Assembly (NCBI RefSeq): GCF_024707505.1
Contig: NZ_CP102605.1
Location: forward strand, 862,845-926,844
From: Pantoea sp. SOD02
GTDB lineage: Bacteria > Pseudomonadota > Gammaproteobacteria > Enterobacterales > Enterobacteriaceae
Direction of reading: 5' to 3'
DNA: 64,000 bases
This document shows, one piece after another, positions 1 to 8,093 of the stretch; within the stretch, counting starts at the first letter, position 1, and each line of letters opens with the position of its first letter. Under the pieces are notes generated by a model. It saw only the letters and a program-made list of their open reading frames with translations. It searched no databases and was not told the DNA's origin. Made by a program: the position numbers and the translations under genes.

Positions 1-185
1 GCGTTGATGAAACCAATCACCTTGCCCTCGGTTTCCAGACATAAAAATCCCTGCGGATACTGCGTGATGCGAGTAGCAATCTTTTCACGCGTGGCGGCTT
101 CATCACCTTCGTAAGCCTCAATCTCAATCGCGTAACAACGATCCACATCGGCCAGCCTGGCTTCTCTAAATACTAACGTCGACAC
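1..185 (-). CDS. GNAT family N-acetyltransferase, N-terminal part (runs off the window)
   Basis: The reverse strand from a GTG at 183-185 reads VSTLVFREARLADVDRC and continues open to the window edge, giving about 61 residues. The opening beta strand followed by 'REARLADVDRCYAIE' is the usual GNAT beginning (family knowledge), and 'GFLCLETEGKVIGFIN' matches the second GNAT strand pair. An AGAGG ribosome site lies about 7 bases before the GTG. The acetyl-CoA-binding motif would lie outside the window, so the substrate cannot be judged. The family is clear by pattern; the start is moderately sure. Confidence 0.6.
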   Translation of the reverse strand, partial: MSTLVFREARLADVDRCYAIEIEAYEGDEAATREKIATRITQYPQGFLCLETEGKVIGFIN

Positions 186-243
186 AACTAAACCTCTTCG
201 AGTCACTTCTGAACGGCGGTCAGTTTAACAGGCCGAATGTTCC

Positions 244-290
244 GGTGCGCATAAATGCGTACAAGGTTGCCATTAATGGCAACCCTACGG
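244..290. repeat. Paired intergenic palindromes (types A and B)
   Basis: Two copies of the dispersed palindrome family lie back to back. A degenerate type A (GGTGCGCAT-AA-ATGCGTAC) is at 244-262. A type B copy (GGTTGCCAT-TA-ATGGCAACC) with the CTACGG tail is at 265-290. In the type B copy both arms differ from the common form at paired positions (C to T on the left, G to A on the right), so pairing is kept. A further worn type B-like copy is visible at about 617-634. Confidence 0.75.
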
Positions 291-299
291 GATTTGCAA

Positions 300-612
300 C
301 GATTGTGAGTTAAGAATACGCACTGCTGCAGCGCGGGTGTTGAGGCGACATCCCAAACCGCTGAGCGAATGAGGGATTCCAGGGCGAGCCGCATGGATGC
401 GGCGAGAGGTGGCGCTGAGCAGGAGCGAATCGACACCGGTCCGTCAGGAATCGTGAATGAGTGAAGGTACCGCGAAGCGGCGGGTTGGGCTGGCGCAAGG
501 CCCGGGAGTGCAGAGGGCGCGGCCAGGCGCTCTCTGCTCGGTCGCCGCACGTAGGTATTGCAACTGCCTGGGCAAATGGCGAACGAAAGTTGCTCTGTGC
601 TTAACTGAGCGG
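300..612. other. Gene-poor intergenic stretch, no supported gene
   Basis: Between the GNAT gene and the oxidoreductase there are about 450 bases without a convincing gene. Apart from the palindromes at 244-290, open frames exist on both strands, but they are mutually overlapping, rich in Arg/Pro/Ser/Ala, lack good ribosome sites and match no domain I recognise. The G+C-rich block at roughly 340-560 could be a larger dispersed intergenic element, but I see no second copy in this window. Confidence 0.4.
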
Positions 613-642
613 CCTTATGCCATTCATGGTGACCAAAAATTG

Positions 643-1668
643 TTACTCCAGCGTCACAACTCGGTTTTCCCGCGCACTGACAAAAGCCGCATCCAGCACC
701 GCTAACACTTCAATCGCCTGCTCAGTAGTCACCGGCGGTTCGGTGCCGTTGCGCACCGCGTCGGCAAACGCTTCATAATAGGCATGATAAGCGCCCTGCT
801 CCGATGGCACCGCTTCGTCGCCCTCAGCATGATGCAAAACGCCCCAACGATCGCGCTGCTCGTAGCCCCAACCCGCTAAATCATCCACCGGACGTTTACC
901 GGCAAAAATCGCCTGCGCCTGCACATCAGTGCCTTGCGACAGATAGCTGCCCTTTTCGCCGTACAAGCGCAGTTCGCGGCAAACCATGCGATTGAGTTTG
1001 GTGGCAGAAACATAGGAGTGCGTACCATTGTGATGCGTTAGCGTCAGCACAAAACTGGCATCGGTGGGGCCTTCGGGTAATTCGACAATATCCAACTGCG
1101 CATACACCGATTTCACCGGACCCATCAGCCAAATGGCCTGGTCCACGATGTGGCTACCGAGATCGCGCAACAGCCCGCCGGTTTCACCGCCTTCCAGCGT
1201 CAACGCGTCATCAAAATCCATGCGGTTATGCAAGCGCCAAACTTTGCCAACTTGCTGTTGTTCAATAACTTTCTTCAGCGTCAGAATATCAGCGTCATAA
1301 CGGCGGTTGTGATAGACGCTCAACACCACGCCTTTAGCAGCGGCCGCAGCAGCCAGCTCCCGCCCAGTTTTGGCATCGGGTGCGAAGGGTTTATCCGCGA
1401 TCACCGCCACACCGGTGTCAATCGCTTCCAGAACCAGTTCACGACGGGTTTGCGGTGGCGTGGTGATGGTGACGATATCCACGCCCGCCGCCAGCATTTC
1501 AGTCAGGCTGGCGAAGATCGGCACATCGGGATAGTCCGCTTTTGCTTTTGCGATGGTCGCAGGCGCGCGTGCAACAATGCCCGCCAGCTCTAATCCGTTT
1601 GCTGCTTCAATGAAAGGTGCGTGGAAATGTTTGCCGCCGGTACCGTAACCCACAATGCCAATTTTCAT
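643..1668 (-). CDS. Gfo/Idh/MocA-family NAD(P)-dependent oxidoreductase
   Basis: 341 residues. The N-terminal Rossmann fold begins MKIGIVGYGTGGKHFHAPF, with the GxGxxG-like loop GYGTGG, and 'ADKPFA' near residue 93 is the EKP-type catalytic lysine motif of this family. The C-terminal half has the GFO_IDH_MocA_C pattern ('GGLLRDLGSHIVDQAIWLMG', with the conserved Asp/His pair). The length is normal. The substrate is probably a sugar or polyol and cannot be named from sequence. It is a single-gene unit, divergent from the trehalose-phosphate-synthase-like gene. It resembles enterobacterial YdgJ/YhhX-type proteins rather than the second MocA protein at 15412-16590. Family very likely, substrate unknown. 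Confidence 0.85.
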   Translation of the reverse strand: MKIGIVGYGTGGKHFHAPFIEAANGLELAGIVARAPATIAKAKADYPDVPIFASLTEMLAAGVDIVTITTPPQTRRELVLEAIDTGVAVIADKPFAPDAKTGRELAAAAAAKGVVLSVYHNRRYDADILTLKKVIEQQQVGKVWRLHNRMDFDDALTLEGGETGGLLRDLGSHIVDQAIWLMGPVKSVYAQLDIVELPEGPTDASFVLTLTHHNGTHSYVSATKLNRMVCRELRLYGEKGSYLSQGTDVQAQAIFAGKRPVDDLAGWGYEQRDRWGVLHHAEGDEAVPSEQGAYHAYYEAFADAVRNGTEPPVTTEQAIEVLAVLDAAFVSARENRVVTLE

Positions 1669-1947
1669 GCTGTCTCCGTGAAAGATCGTTAGTGTCGAGG
1701 CTAATGATAGTTGCTGTTGCCTGAGCGGGTAGAATTTAATAAATCACATGTATTAAATTTTTATAGTTCTGAACGATTTTTTTACGGCTTTTTTACGGGC
1801 AGGTCGGATAACTTATTTTATCGACAGCGTGAAGGATGTGTATCAAAGAAAATAATGAGCGGAATCATTCAATTATTATTACGCCAACCTTTTTCAAATT
1901 CCCTGCCAGATATTAATAACGGGCAGATTAAGCAACGGGTAAAAAAT

Positions 1948-3375
1948 ATGTCAGGCTTAATATTGGTATCACATAATCAAAACAACCACTTAACGCTTTC
2001 AAGTATTTATGAAAGTATATTGACGCGACGTGGTGGCATGTGGGTGAAATGGAGTGGCGAGTTTGAGTCTTTTACCACTGAACCTCATCGTGAGCTGAAT
2101 TTTACTAGCGGTAAACAATTCGACACGCTGACTTTCCGCTTAACCAAATCAGAATATGAAGAAGGTTATCACCAATATATCCATCAGGGATTATGGCCGG
2201 TATTTCATCAGCGTCCCGATATGGCGCGCTTTTCTACCAGCAGCCAAATCGGTTATATGAAACTGAATGAAACCTATACACGCGCCATTAGTGAATATGC
2301 CATGCCCGATGATGATATTTGGTTACAGGATTATCACCTGATCCCAAGCATTAAAATGCTGCGCGATGTCGGCCTGATAAATCGCATTGGTTTCTTTTTC
2401 CATCAACCTTTCCCGGCGGGACAATCATTTGAATCGGTGCCGAACTGGCGCTATCTGGCCGATTCCCTATTATGCGCCGATCTGATTGGTTTCCAGACCA
2501 CCCACGACATGAACAATTTTACGGCCTGGGTTGAATCCCGCTTCCGTTGCGAACGCCAAACACCTTACACGCTGCGTATTCATGGCCGCCAGATTCGCGT
2601 CGGCGTATTCCCGGTGGGCATTGATACCGCCGAAACCAGCGCGCTGGCTGAAAGTAATAGCTGCCAGTATATGGAGCAGCAGTGTCGCGAAAATTTACCG
2701 GAGAATCTCATTCTCAGCGGCGGGCATTTTGACGACAGCACTGGCACGCCCTATCGTATTAGCGCGATAGAAGTTTTACTGCGTCAACACGAGGAGTATC
2801 ACCACAAGTTTTCGTTGGTGCAGCTGGCTTCAGCGGCGTCAGGCTACAGCCATCGCATCAAAGCATTATCGCGTGATTTAGAAACCCGCTGCGGCGAAAT
2901 GAATGGCGTGCATGGCGAGCTGAACTGGTATCCAGTGAGTTATTTGAGCAATCACTATTCGCGTGAAGAGCTGTGCGGATTTTACCGTGCGGCGCGCGTG
3001 GCGCTGGTCACACCGCTGATAGCCGGAATGAGTTTGATGGCGAAAACCTATGTCGCCGTGCAGGATCATGTCAATCCCGGCGTGCTGATTCTGTCGCAAT
3101 TTGCTGGCGCCGCCGAACAGATGCAGGGCGCACTATTGGTGAATCCCTACGATCCCGATGCCATCGCCGATGCCATTCATACCGCGCTCATCATGCCGCT
3201 TTCGGTGCGTCGCGAACGTCACGCCAGCCTGCTAAAAAATCTGCATCTGCATGATTGCCATAAGTGGGCCGAAAGCTTCACTAACGCGCTGCAGCCGCGA
3301 GAACAGGATTTCGATTTAACGCTAAAGTCGGGTGCGATGATTTCCAATGGTTTTAGCGGACGACTGCGTTATTGA
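1948..3375 (+). CDS. Trehalose-6-phosphate synthase-like protein (GT20), probable pseudoenzyme
   Basis: From the ATG at 1948 the protein has 475 residues, almost the length of E. coli OtsA (474), and MSGLILVSHNQ lines up with the OtsA start MSRLVVVSNRI. The frame is open further upstream to 1711, with another ATG at 1855. The OtsA fold can be followed throughout: LWPVFH, WLQDYHLIP, NRIGFFFHQPFP, LIGFQTTHD, FPVGID, LVTPLIAGMSLMAKTYVA, NPGVLILSQFAGAAEQ, LVNPYD. However, the UDP-glucose-binding residues known from OtsA are replaced: the RLDYSKGLP motif reads GGHFDDSTGTP (R262 and K267 lost), and LRDGMNLVAKE reads LIAGMSLMAKT (D361 and E369 lost). The N-terminal NRI and the following Gly loop are also changed. 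No otsB is adjacent. OtsA homology is certain; catalysis is unlikely (inference). Confidence 0.85.
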   Translation: MSGLILVSHNQNNHLTLSSIYESILTRRGGMWVKWSGEFESFTTEPHRELNFTSGKQFDTLTFRLTKSEYEEGYHQYIHQGLWPVFHQRPDMARFSTSSQIGYMKLNETYTRAISEYAMPDDDIWLQDYHLIPSIKMLRDVGLINRIGFFFHQPFPAGQSFESVPNWRYLADSLLCADLIGFQTTHDMNNFTAWVESRFRCERQTPYTLRIHGRQIRVGVFPVGIDTAETSALAESNSCQYMEQQCRENLPENLILSGGHFDDSTGTPYRISAIEVLLRQHEEYHHKFSLVQLASAASGYSHRIKALSRDLETRCGEMNGVHGELNWYPVSYLSNHYSREELCGFYRAARVALVTPLIAGMSLMAKTYVAVQDHVNPGVLILSQFAGAAEQMQGALLVNPYDPDAIADAIHTALIMPLSVRRERHASLLKNLHLHDCHKWAESFTNALQPREQDFDLTLKSGAMISNGFSGRLRY

Positions 3376-3389
3376 TCCAAAATGGATGA

Positions 3390-3407
3390 GGCCGCCTGCG
3401 GGCGGCC
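3390..3407. terminator. GC-rich hairpin between convergent genes
   Basis: GGCCGCC-TGCG-GGCGGCC forms a 7-bp stem with a 4-base loop, just after the trehalose-phosphate-synthase-like gene and before the end of the convergent flavoenzyme gene. No clear T run follows on either strand, so termination is only likely by position. Confidence 0.4.
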
Positions 3408-3420
3408 ATCATCCCAGACG

Positions 3421-4602
3421 TTATTGCGCCGCCGGGAAATTACGCTTTATTGGCGCAAACTCTTCCACGCTTTTACCCAGTAGACGTTGCGGGCGGAAAT
3501 CACTGAGCAGTTCACTTGCTACATCGCTGACGAGCTCTTCAGCCACCAGCTTGCCAATCAATGGTGAAAGCGTGATGCCGCTGTGCGTTACCGCCACATA
3601 GACGCGCTGATGTGCTGTGACATAACCGATTGCCGGTAAACCATCGGCAGGTCGGGCACGTTGGCCTACGACGATTTGTTCAATGTGCAGCTCGCCCGCA
3701 TCCGCAAACAGCGCGTGATAACGCGCGCGGAACTGCGCGGCGATATCGCTGGTGATCGACGGTGGCGCAGCTGAATCGGCCAAATGATCCAATTCTAAGG
3801 CTTGCAGCAGCAAACGTCCGCCGCCGTCCGGGCGCACGTTGAGTTGCGGAGAAATGAGATTGGCATTGAGCGATAGCGGCTGCGGCGCAGTGCGCACCAG
3901 AAAACTGCAGGCCACCGCGTTCGGTTTGCTGGTATCAAGCAACGCCAGATTGAGTCCGAGTGAATTTAGCAGCTGATTGGCCCAGCGTCCGGTGGCTAAT
4001 ACGATACGATCGCCCTGCCACTGCTCGCCGCCCTCAAGCTGCAGCGTAACCCGTTCAGCACTTTCGCTGATACTTTTAATGCGTTGATGCTGATACAGCA
4101 CCGCGCCGTGCGCTTTGGCTTCGGACCATAAGCGCGCCAGATAGAGCGCTGGATGCAGCACCGATTCTGTTGGGAAGTGCCACACGCTGCCGCTGATGGC
4201 CTGCGCCCGCAGCTCCGGGATATCGCGCAGCACATCTGCGGGCGACGCTTCACGCGCCGCATAACCGGCCGATTGCAGCGACGTCGCACGCTGCAGCAGA
4301 CGTTGCTGCGCATCGCCCTCGGCGGCCCATTCCCATGTACCGCCGGTTTCCAGCCAGCGCAACCCGTTCGGCTGCGCGTGCTGCAATTTGAGATGCTCTT
4401 CCATCGAGAGCGCATTAAGCAGGTGATAACTTTGCGGCTGTTTACCGTTGGAGTTCACCCAGGCAAACGTGGTGCTGCTGGTGCCCGCACCAATGTGTTG
4501 TTGTTCGAAAACGGTGACTTCAACGCCCTGCAACGCTAAGGCGCGCGCCACCGCTAATCCGATAACGCCGCCGCCAATAATGGCAATTTTCTGTGCTGTC
4601 AT
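3421..4602 (-). CDS. FAD-dependent oxidoreductase, D-amino acid oxidase/DadA-like (DAO family)
   Basis: 393 residues. The N terminus has the FAD-binding dinucleotide fold IIGGGVIGLAVARAL, with an acidic residue after the second strand (VTVFEQQ). 'GAGTSSTTFAWVNSNGK' follows the usual DAO-family pattern, and the C-terminal 'GLPAIGYV...VYVAVTHSGITLSPLIG' matches the FAD-closing motif of D-amino-acid dehydrogenases. No signal peptide is seen, so it is cytoplasmic or peripheral. Likely substrates are a D-amino acid or a sarcosine/glycine-type amine. It runs convergently with the trehalose-phosphate-synthase-like gene and in the same direction as the hydroxyacid dehydrogenase upstream, 118 bases away, so a D-amino/2-keto acid recycling pair is conceivable (inference). 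Confidence 0.8.
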   Translation of the reverse strand: MTAQKIAIIGGGVIGLAVARALALQGVEVTVFEQQHIGAGTSSTTFAWVNSNGKQPQSYHLLNALSMEEHLKLQHAQPNGLRWLETGGTWEWAAEGDAQQRLLQRATSLQSAGYAAREASPADVLRDIPELRAQAISGSVWHFPTESVLHPALYLARLWSEAKAHGAVLYQHQRIKSISESAERVTLQLEGGEQWQGDRIVLATGRWANQLLNSLGLNLALLDTSKPNAVACSFLVRTAPQPLSLNANLISPQLNVRPDGGGRLLLQALELDHLADSAAPPSITSDIAAQFRARYHALFADAGELHIEQIVVGQRARPADGLPAIGYVTAHQRVYVAVTHSGITLSPLIGKLVAEELVSDVASELLSDFRPQRLLGKSVEEFAPIKRNFPAAQ

Positions 4603-4720
4603 AATGGGCTCCTGAATTGAGTGCCGCTATCATAACAGCCTGGCTGAGCGTAAATTGCTATTACTAAATAGGGATAATTTATCTGGATATAAGAATTTCA
4701 TCTTAATCCGGATACTTAAA

Positions 4721-5674
4721 TTATACCGATGTCAGAATCTTCCCATCGGCGAAATAGGCCAGCAAATTCTCCAGCACATTATTGGTCATTTGTGCACGCG
4801 TTTCATGAGTTGCACTGGCAATATGCGGCGTTAACAGCACATTATCCAGTTCACGTAACGCGGGATTAATTTTCGGTTCATCCGGATAAACATCCAGCGC
4901 AGCTCCTTTAATGGTTCCCTGTTGCAATGCAGCGATCAGGTCGGGTTCATGGATTACCGTGCCACGCGCAATGTTGATCACTACGCCCTGTTTGCCGAGC
5001 GCCTTCAGCACTTTGGCATTTACCAACTGGAAATTCTCTTTGCTGCCCGGCAGGGCCAGCACCAGAAAATCGCTAAAGGCAGCAAGTTGCTCGATGGTGT
5101 CGCAGCGCTTATAGCTGACGTCTTTCGCCGAACGCGCGGTATACGCCACCTCCATGCCAAAAGCTTCGGCACGGCGCGCAATCGCTAAGCCAATCGCGCC
5201 CAACCCGGCGATACCGATTCTTCTTCCGCTGGCGCGGCTGGAGAGCTCAACGCCGTTGTTTTCCCATGCACCGGATTTGGCAAACTGATGGTAAGCCACC
5301 AAATTACGCGAGAAGGCCAGCGTTAACGTCAGCGCCAAATCGGCGACATCTTCAGTCAGGATGTCGCGCGTAATGCTGACCTGAATATCGTGTGCAGCCG
5401 TGTATTTTAGGTCGATACGATCGGTGCCGACACCGAATACAACGATGGCTTTACACTCGGGCAATTGCTCAAGCAAAGCTGTTTCAACCCCAACATCGCC
5501 ACGCGTGACGATGGCTTTGATTGCTTTACCATGCTGCTGAATAAATAGCGCTGCGTCTTGTTGCTCATATAAGCGATGGCAGTGGAAATGTTGCGTGAGC
5601 TTTTCATCTAACTGAGGCATGACCGGCTGAATAATCAGCACGGCAGGTTTGGTATTCGTCATTTTATTGTCCAT
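4721..5674 (-). CDS. D-isomer-specific 2-hydroxyacid dehydrogenase (GhrB/hydroxypyruvate reductase-like)
   Basis: 317 residues. The NAD-binding domain is marked by GIAGLGAIGLAIARRAEAFG. The catalytic triad of the family is visible: Arg in VVINIARGTVI, Glu in LDVYPDEPKINPAL, and His in VLLTPHIASAT. It reduces 2-keto acids such as glyoxylate or hydroxypyruvate to D-2-hydroxy acids with NAD(P)H. A second Met at residue 5 could be the true start. It stands alone, transcribed away from crtE. Confidence 0.85.
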   Translation of the reverse strand: MDNKMTNTKPAVLIIQPVMPQLDEKLTQHFHCHRLYEQQDAALFIQQHGKAIKAIVTRGDVGVETALLEQLPECKAIVVFGVGTDRIDLKYTAAHDIQVSITRDILTEDVADLALTLTLAFSRNLVAYHQFAKSGAWENNGVELSSRASGRRIGIAGLGAIGLAIARRAEAFGMEVAYTARSAKDVSYKRCDTIEQLAAFSDFLVLALPGSKENFQLVNAKVLKALGKQGVVINIARGTVIHEPDLIAALQQGTIKGAALDVYPDEPKINPALRELDNVLLTPHIASATHETRAQMTNNVLENLLAYFADGKILTSV

Positions 5675-5782
5675 TAGCGGTATTTATTTACCACCAGCCT
5701 AACGGAGTTATTTATGTTACGGCGTTGCTGTTACTTATTTCGCTAATAAGATCACGCATAGCGTTATTAACGATATTTACCT

Positions 5783-5806
5783 GGTGCGCATGAATGCGCA
5801 TCCTAC
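5783..5806. repeat. Type A intergenic palindrome upstream of crtE
   Basis: GGTGCGCATGAATGCGCATCCTAC: one mismatch to the type A consensus, with the CCTAC tail. It lies about 90 bases before crtE, between divergent genes, so it could sit in the crt 5' region. Confidence 0.75.
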
Positions 5807-5895
5807 AAAGTCAAGGCCCTCGCTGGCGAACTCACCTTACGCAGTCTACGGTTAATCAAAAAGCATAAAAAATTCACCAACCATGGATAGCCATT

Positions 5896-6801
5896 ATGAC
5901 CACCCATGTCGACACCACAGCACATCAGACAAGCGAACTCCTTCAGCTGCAGCAAATTTTACAGACGCATCTTGAACATTTATTGCCTGCGGGACAGCAA
6001 AGCGATCGCGTGCGTGCCGCGATGCGTGCCGGTACGCTGGCGCAGGGCAAGCGCATCCGTCCTTTATTACTGCTGCTGGCAGCGCGCGATATGGGTTGCG
6101 AGCTGACGCAAAATGGCGTTCTCGACCTCGCCTGTGCAGTGGAAATGGTACATGCGGCATCGCTGATTCTGGATGACATTCCCTCGATGGATAACGCGCA
6201 GATGCGTCGTGGTCGCCCTACCGTACATCGCGAATTTGGTGAAAACGTGGCGATTCTTGCTGCCATCGCGCTGCTGAGCCGCGCATTTGAGGTGATTGCC
6301 ATTGCACCCGGTTTGCCTGCCATGCATAAATCTGAAGCGATTGCTGAACTCTCCGCTGCCGTCGGCCTGCAGGGCTTGGTTCAAGGACAATTCCAGGATC
6401 TGCACGACGGCGCGCAAAGCCGCAGTCCAGAAGCGATCGCCCTGACCAACGAACTAAAAACCAGCGTGCTGTTTCGCGCCACGCTGCAAATGGCGGCGAT
6501 AGCCGCTGACGCTTCACCGCAGGTGCGGCAACGTCTGAGCTTCTTCGCCCAGGATTTGGGCCAGGCGTTTCAACTGCTCGACGACCTCGCCGACGGCTGC
6601 AAACACACCGGTAAAGATGTGCATCAGGATCAGGGCAAATCCACGCTGGTACAGATGCTAGGTGCTGACGGCGCGGAACGTCGCTTACGCGATCACCTGC
6701 GTAGCGCCGATGCACACCTTGCCTGCGCCTGCCATCGCGGCATCGCCACTCGCCAATATATGCACGCGCTGTTTAATCAACAGCTAGCGATGTTCAACTG
6801 A
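5896..6801 (+). CDS. crtE: Geranylgeranyl diphosphate synthase CrtE
   Basis: 301 residues. It makes the C20 precursor GGPP from farnesyl diphosphate and IPP, the entry to the carotenoid pathway. Both metal-binding aspartate motifs of prenyl synthases are present: DDIPSMD at about residues 93-99 and DDLAD at 229-233. The substrate motif GKRIRP is at 51-56 and GQFQDLHDG is mid-protein. It is the first gene of the crtE-X-Y-I-B unit. There is no idi gene between crtE and crtX, unlike the Pantoea agglomerans Eho10 arrangement and like P. ananatis. The identity is firm from motifs and neighbours. Confidence 0.96.
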   Translation: MTTHVDTTAHQTSELLQLQQILQTHLEHLLPAGQQSDRVRAAMRAGTLAQGKRIRPLLLLLAARDMGCELTQNGVLDLACAVEMVHAASLILDDIPSMDNAQMRRGRPTVHREFGENVAILAAIALLSRAFEVIAIAPGLPAMHKSEAIAELSAAVGLQGLVQGQFQDLHDGAQSRSPEAIALTNELKTSVLFRATLQMAAIAADASPQVRQRLSFFAQDLGQAFQLLDDLADGCKHTGKDVHQDQGKSTLVQMLGADGAERRLRDHLRSADAHLACACHRGIATRQYMHALFNQQLAMFN

Positions 6802-6815
6802 GCGCGGCTCCGCCG

Positions 6816-8093
6816 GTGGGCCACTTTGCGGTGATCGCGCCGCCGCTTTATAGCCACTTTCACGCGTTGCAGGCGTTAGCACAAACGCTGCTGGCGCGCG
6901 GCCATCGCATCACATTTATCCAGCAAGCCGATGCCCGCACCTTGCTCAGCGACGAACGCATTGAATTTGTTGCCGTCGGCCAGCAGACGCATCCTGCCGG
7001 ATCGCTGGCGCCCGTGTTGCATCGGCTGGCTTCGCCGGGCGGCCTGTCGCTGTTTCGCGTGATCGACGATCTGGCGTCCTGCACCGATATGCTGTGCCGC
7101 GAACTGCCTGCGGTACTAAAATCGTTGAATATAGATGGCGTGATCGCCGATGAGATGGAAGCTGCGGGCGGATTGGTCGCTGAAGCGCTGCATCTGCCGT
7201 TTGTTTCGGTGGCCTGCGCCTTGCCGGTCAATCGTGAAGCCGGGATTCCGCTGGCGGTGATGCCCTTCCGTTTTGCACAGGATGAGAAAGCGCTGAAACG
7301 TTTTCAGGCCAGCAGCGATATTTATGATCGCATCATGGGTCGTCACGGCGAGGTGATCCTCAAACACGCGCGGGCGTTTAATTTGACGGAGCGGCGCGGA
7401 TTGCATCAGTGCCTGTCGCCGCTGGCACAAATCAGCCAGATGGTGCCGGCCTTTGATTTTCCGCGTCAGCAACTGCCCGCCTGCTATCACGCCGTCGGAC
7501 CACTGCGCGCACCGGTTGCGGTTGCGCCGCTTCAAGCGCCCTGGCCGGCGCTGCGCCAGCCGGTGGTTTATGCCTCGCTGGGTACGCTGCAAGGCCATCG
7601 ATTCCGGCTGTTTCTGCATCTGGCGCAGGCGTGCCGCCAGCTGCGGCTGTCGCTGGTGATCGCCCATTGCGGGGGATTAAACGCCGAACAGACGCATCAG
7701 CTGGAGCTCGCTGGCGCGGCGTGGGTGACGGATTTTGTCGATCAACGCGCCGCCCTGCAGCACGCGCAGCTATTTGTCACTCATGCCGGATTAAACAGCG
7801 CCCTGGAAGCACTGGAATGCGGCACGCCGATGCTGGCGCTGCCGATTGCTTTTGATCAGCCCGGCGTGGCGGCGCGCATCGAATGGCATGGCGTTGGTCG
7901 CCGCGCATCGCGCTTCAGCCGCGTTCATCAACTGGAACAACATCTGCAACAGCTGCTGAACGACGATCGCTACGCGCTGCGGATGTCAGCGATACAGGCA
8001 CAACTGCAGCGTGCAGGCGGTTGCCAGCGCGCGGCTGACATCGTCGAGCAGGCGCTGTGCCAGCAGCAAGTTGTGCTGGCGGAGGCGACCTGA
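6816..8093 (+). CDS. crtX: Zeaxanthin glucosyltransferase CrtX
   Basis: 425 residues with a GTG start only 14 bases after the crtE stop, so it is probably translationally coupled. It begins (V/M)GHFAVIAPPLYSHFHALQ, closely matching known CrtX proteins, and carries the GT1 fold. The C-terminal UDP-sugar region reads VVYASLGTLQGHRFRL, FVTHAGLNSALEALECGTPM and LPIAFDQPGVAARI. It transfers glucose from UDP-glucose to the zeaxanthin hydroxyls. It overlaps crtY by one base (TGATG at 8091-8095). Confidence 0.96.
   Translation: MGHFAVIAPPLYSHFHALQALAQTLLARGHRITFIQQADARTLLSDERIEFVAVGQQTHPAGSLAPVLHRLASPGGLSLFRVIDDLASCTDMLCRELPAVLKSLNIDGVIADEMEAAGGLVAEALHLPFVSVACALPVNREAGIPLAVMPFRFAQDEKALKRFQASSDIYDRIMGRHGEVILKHARAFNLTERRGLHQCLSPLAQISQMVPAFDFPRQQLPACYHAVGPLRAPVAVAPLQAPWPALRQPVVYASLGTLQGHRFRLFLHLAQACRQLRLSLVIAHCGGLNAEQTHQLELAGAAWVTDFVDQRAALQHAQLFVTHAGLNSALEALECGTPMLALPIAFDQPGVAARIEWHGVGRRASRFSRVHQLEQHLQQLLNDDRYALRMSAIQAQLQRAGGCQRAADIVEQALCQQQVVLAEAT

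Noticed and set aside
203..550. A 115-codon open frame on the minus strand
   Set aside because: Arg/Pro/Ser-rich with no domain, no ribosome site, and overlapping frames on both strands; more likely a non-coding stretch.
6802..6815. A missing idi gene hidden between crtE and crtX
   Set aside because: The gap is only 14 bases, so no gene fits.
7116..7667. A 183-codon minus-strand frame inside crtX
   Set aside because: Antisense shadow of crtX caused by its GC-rich third positions.
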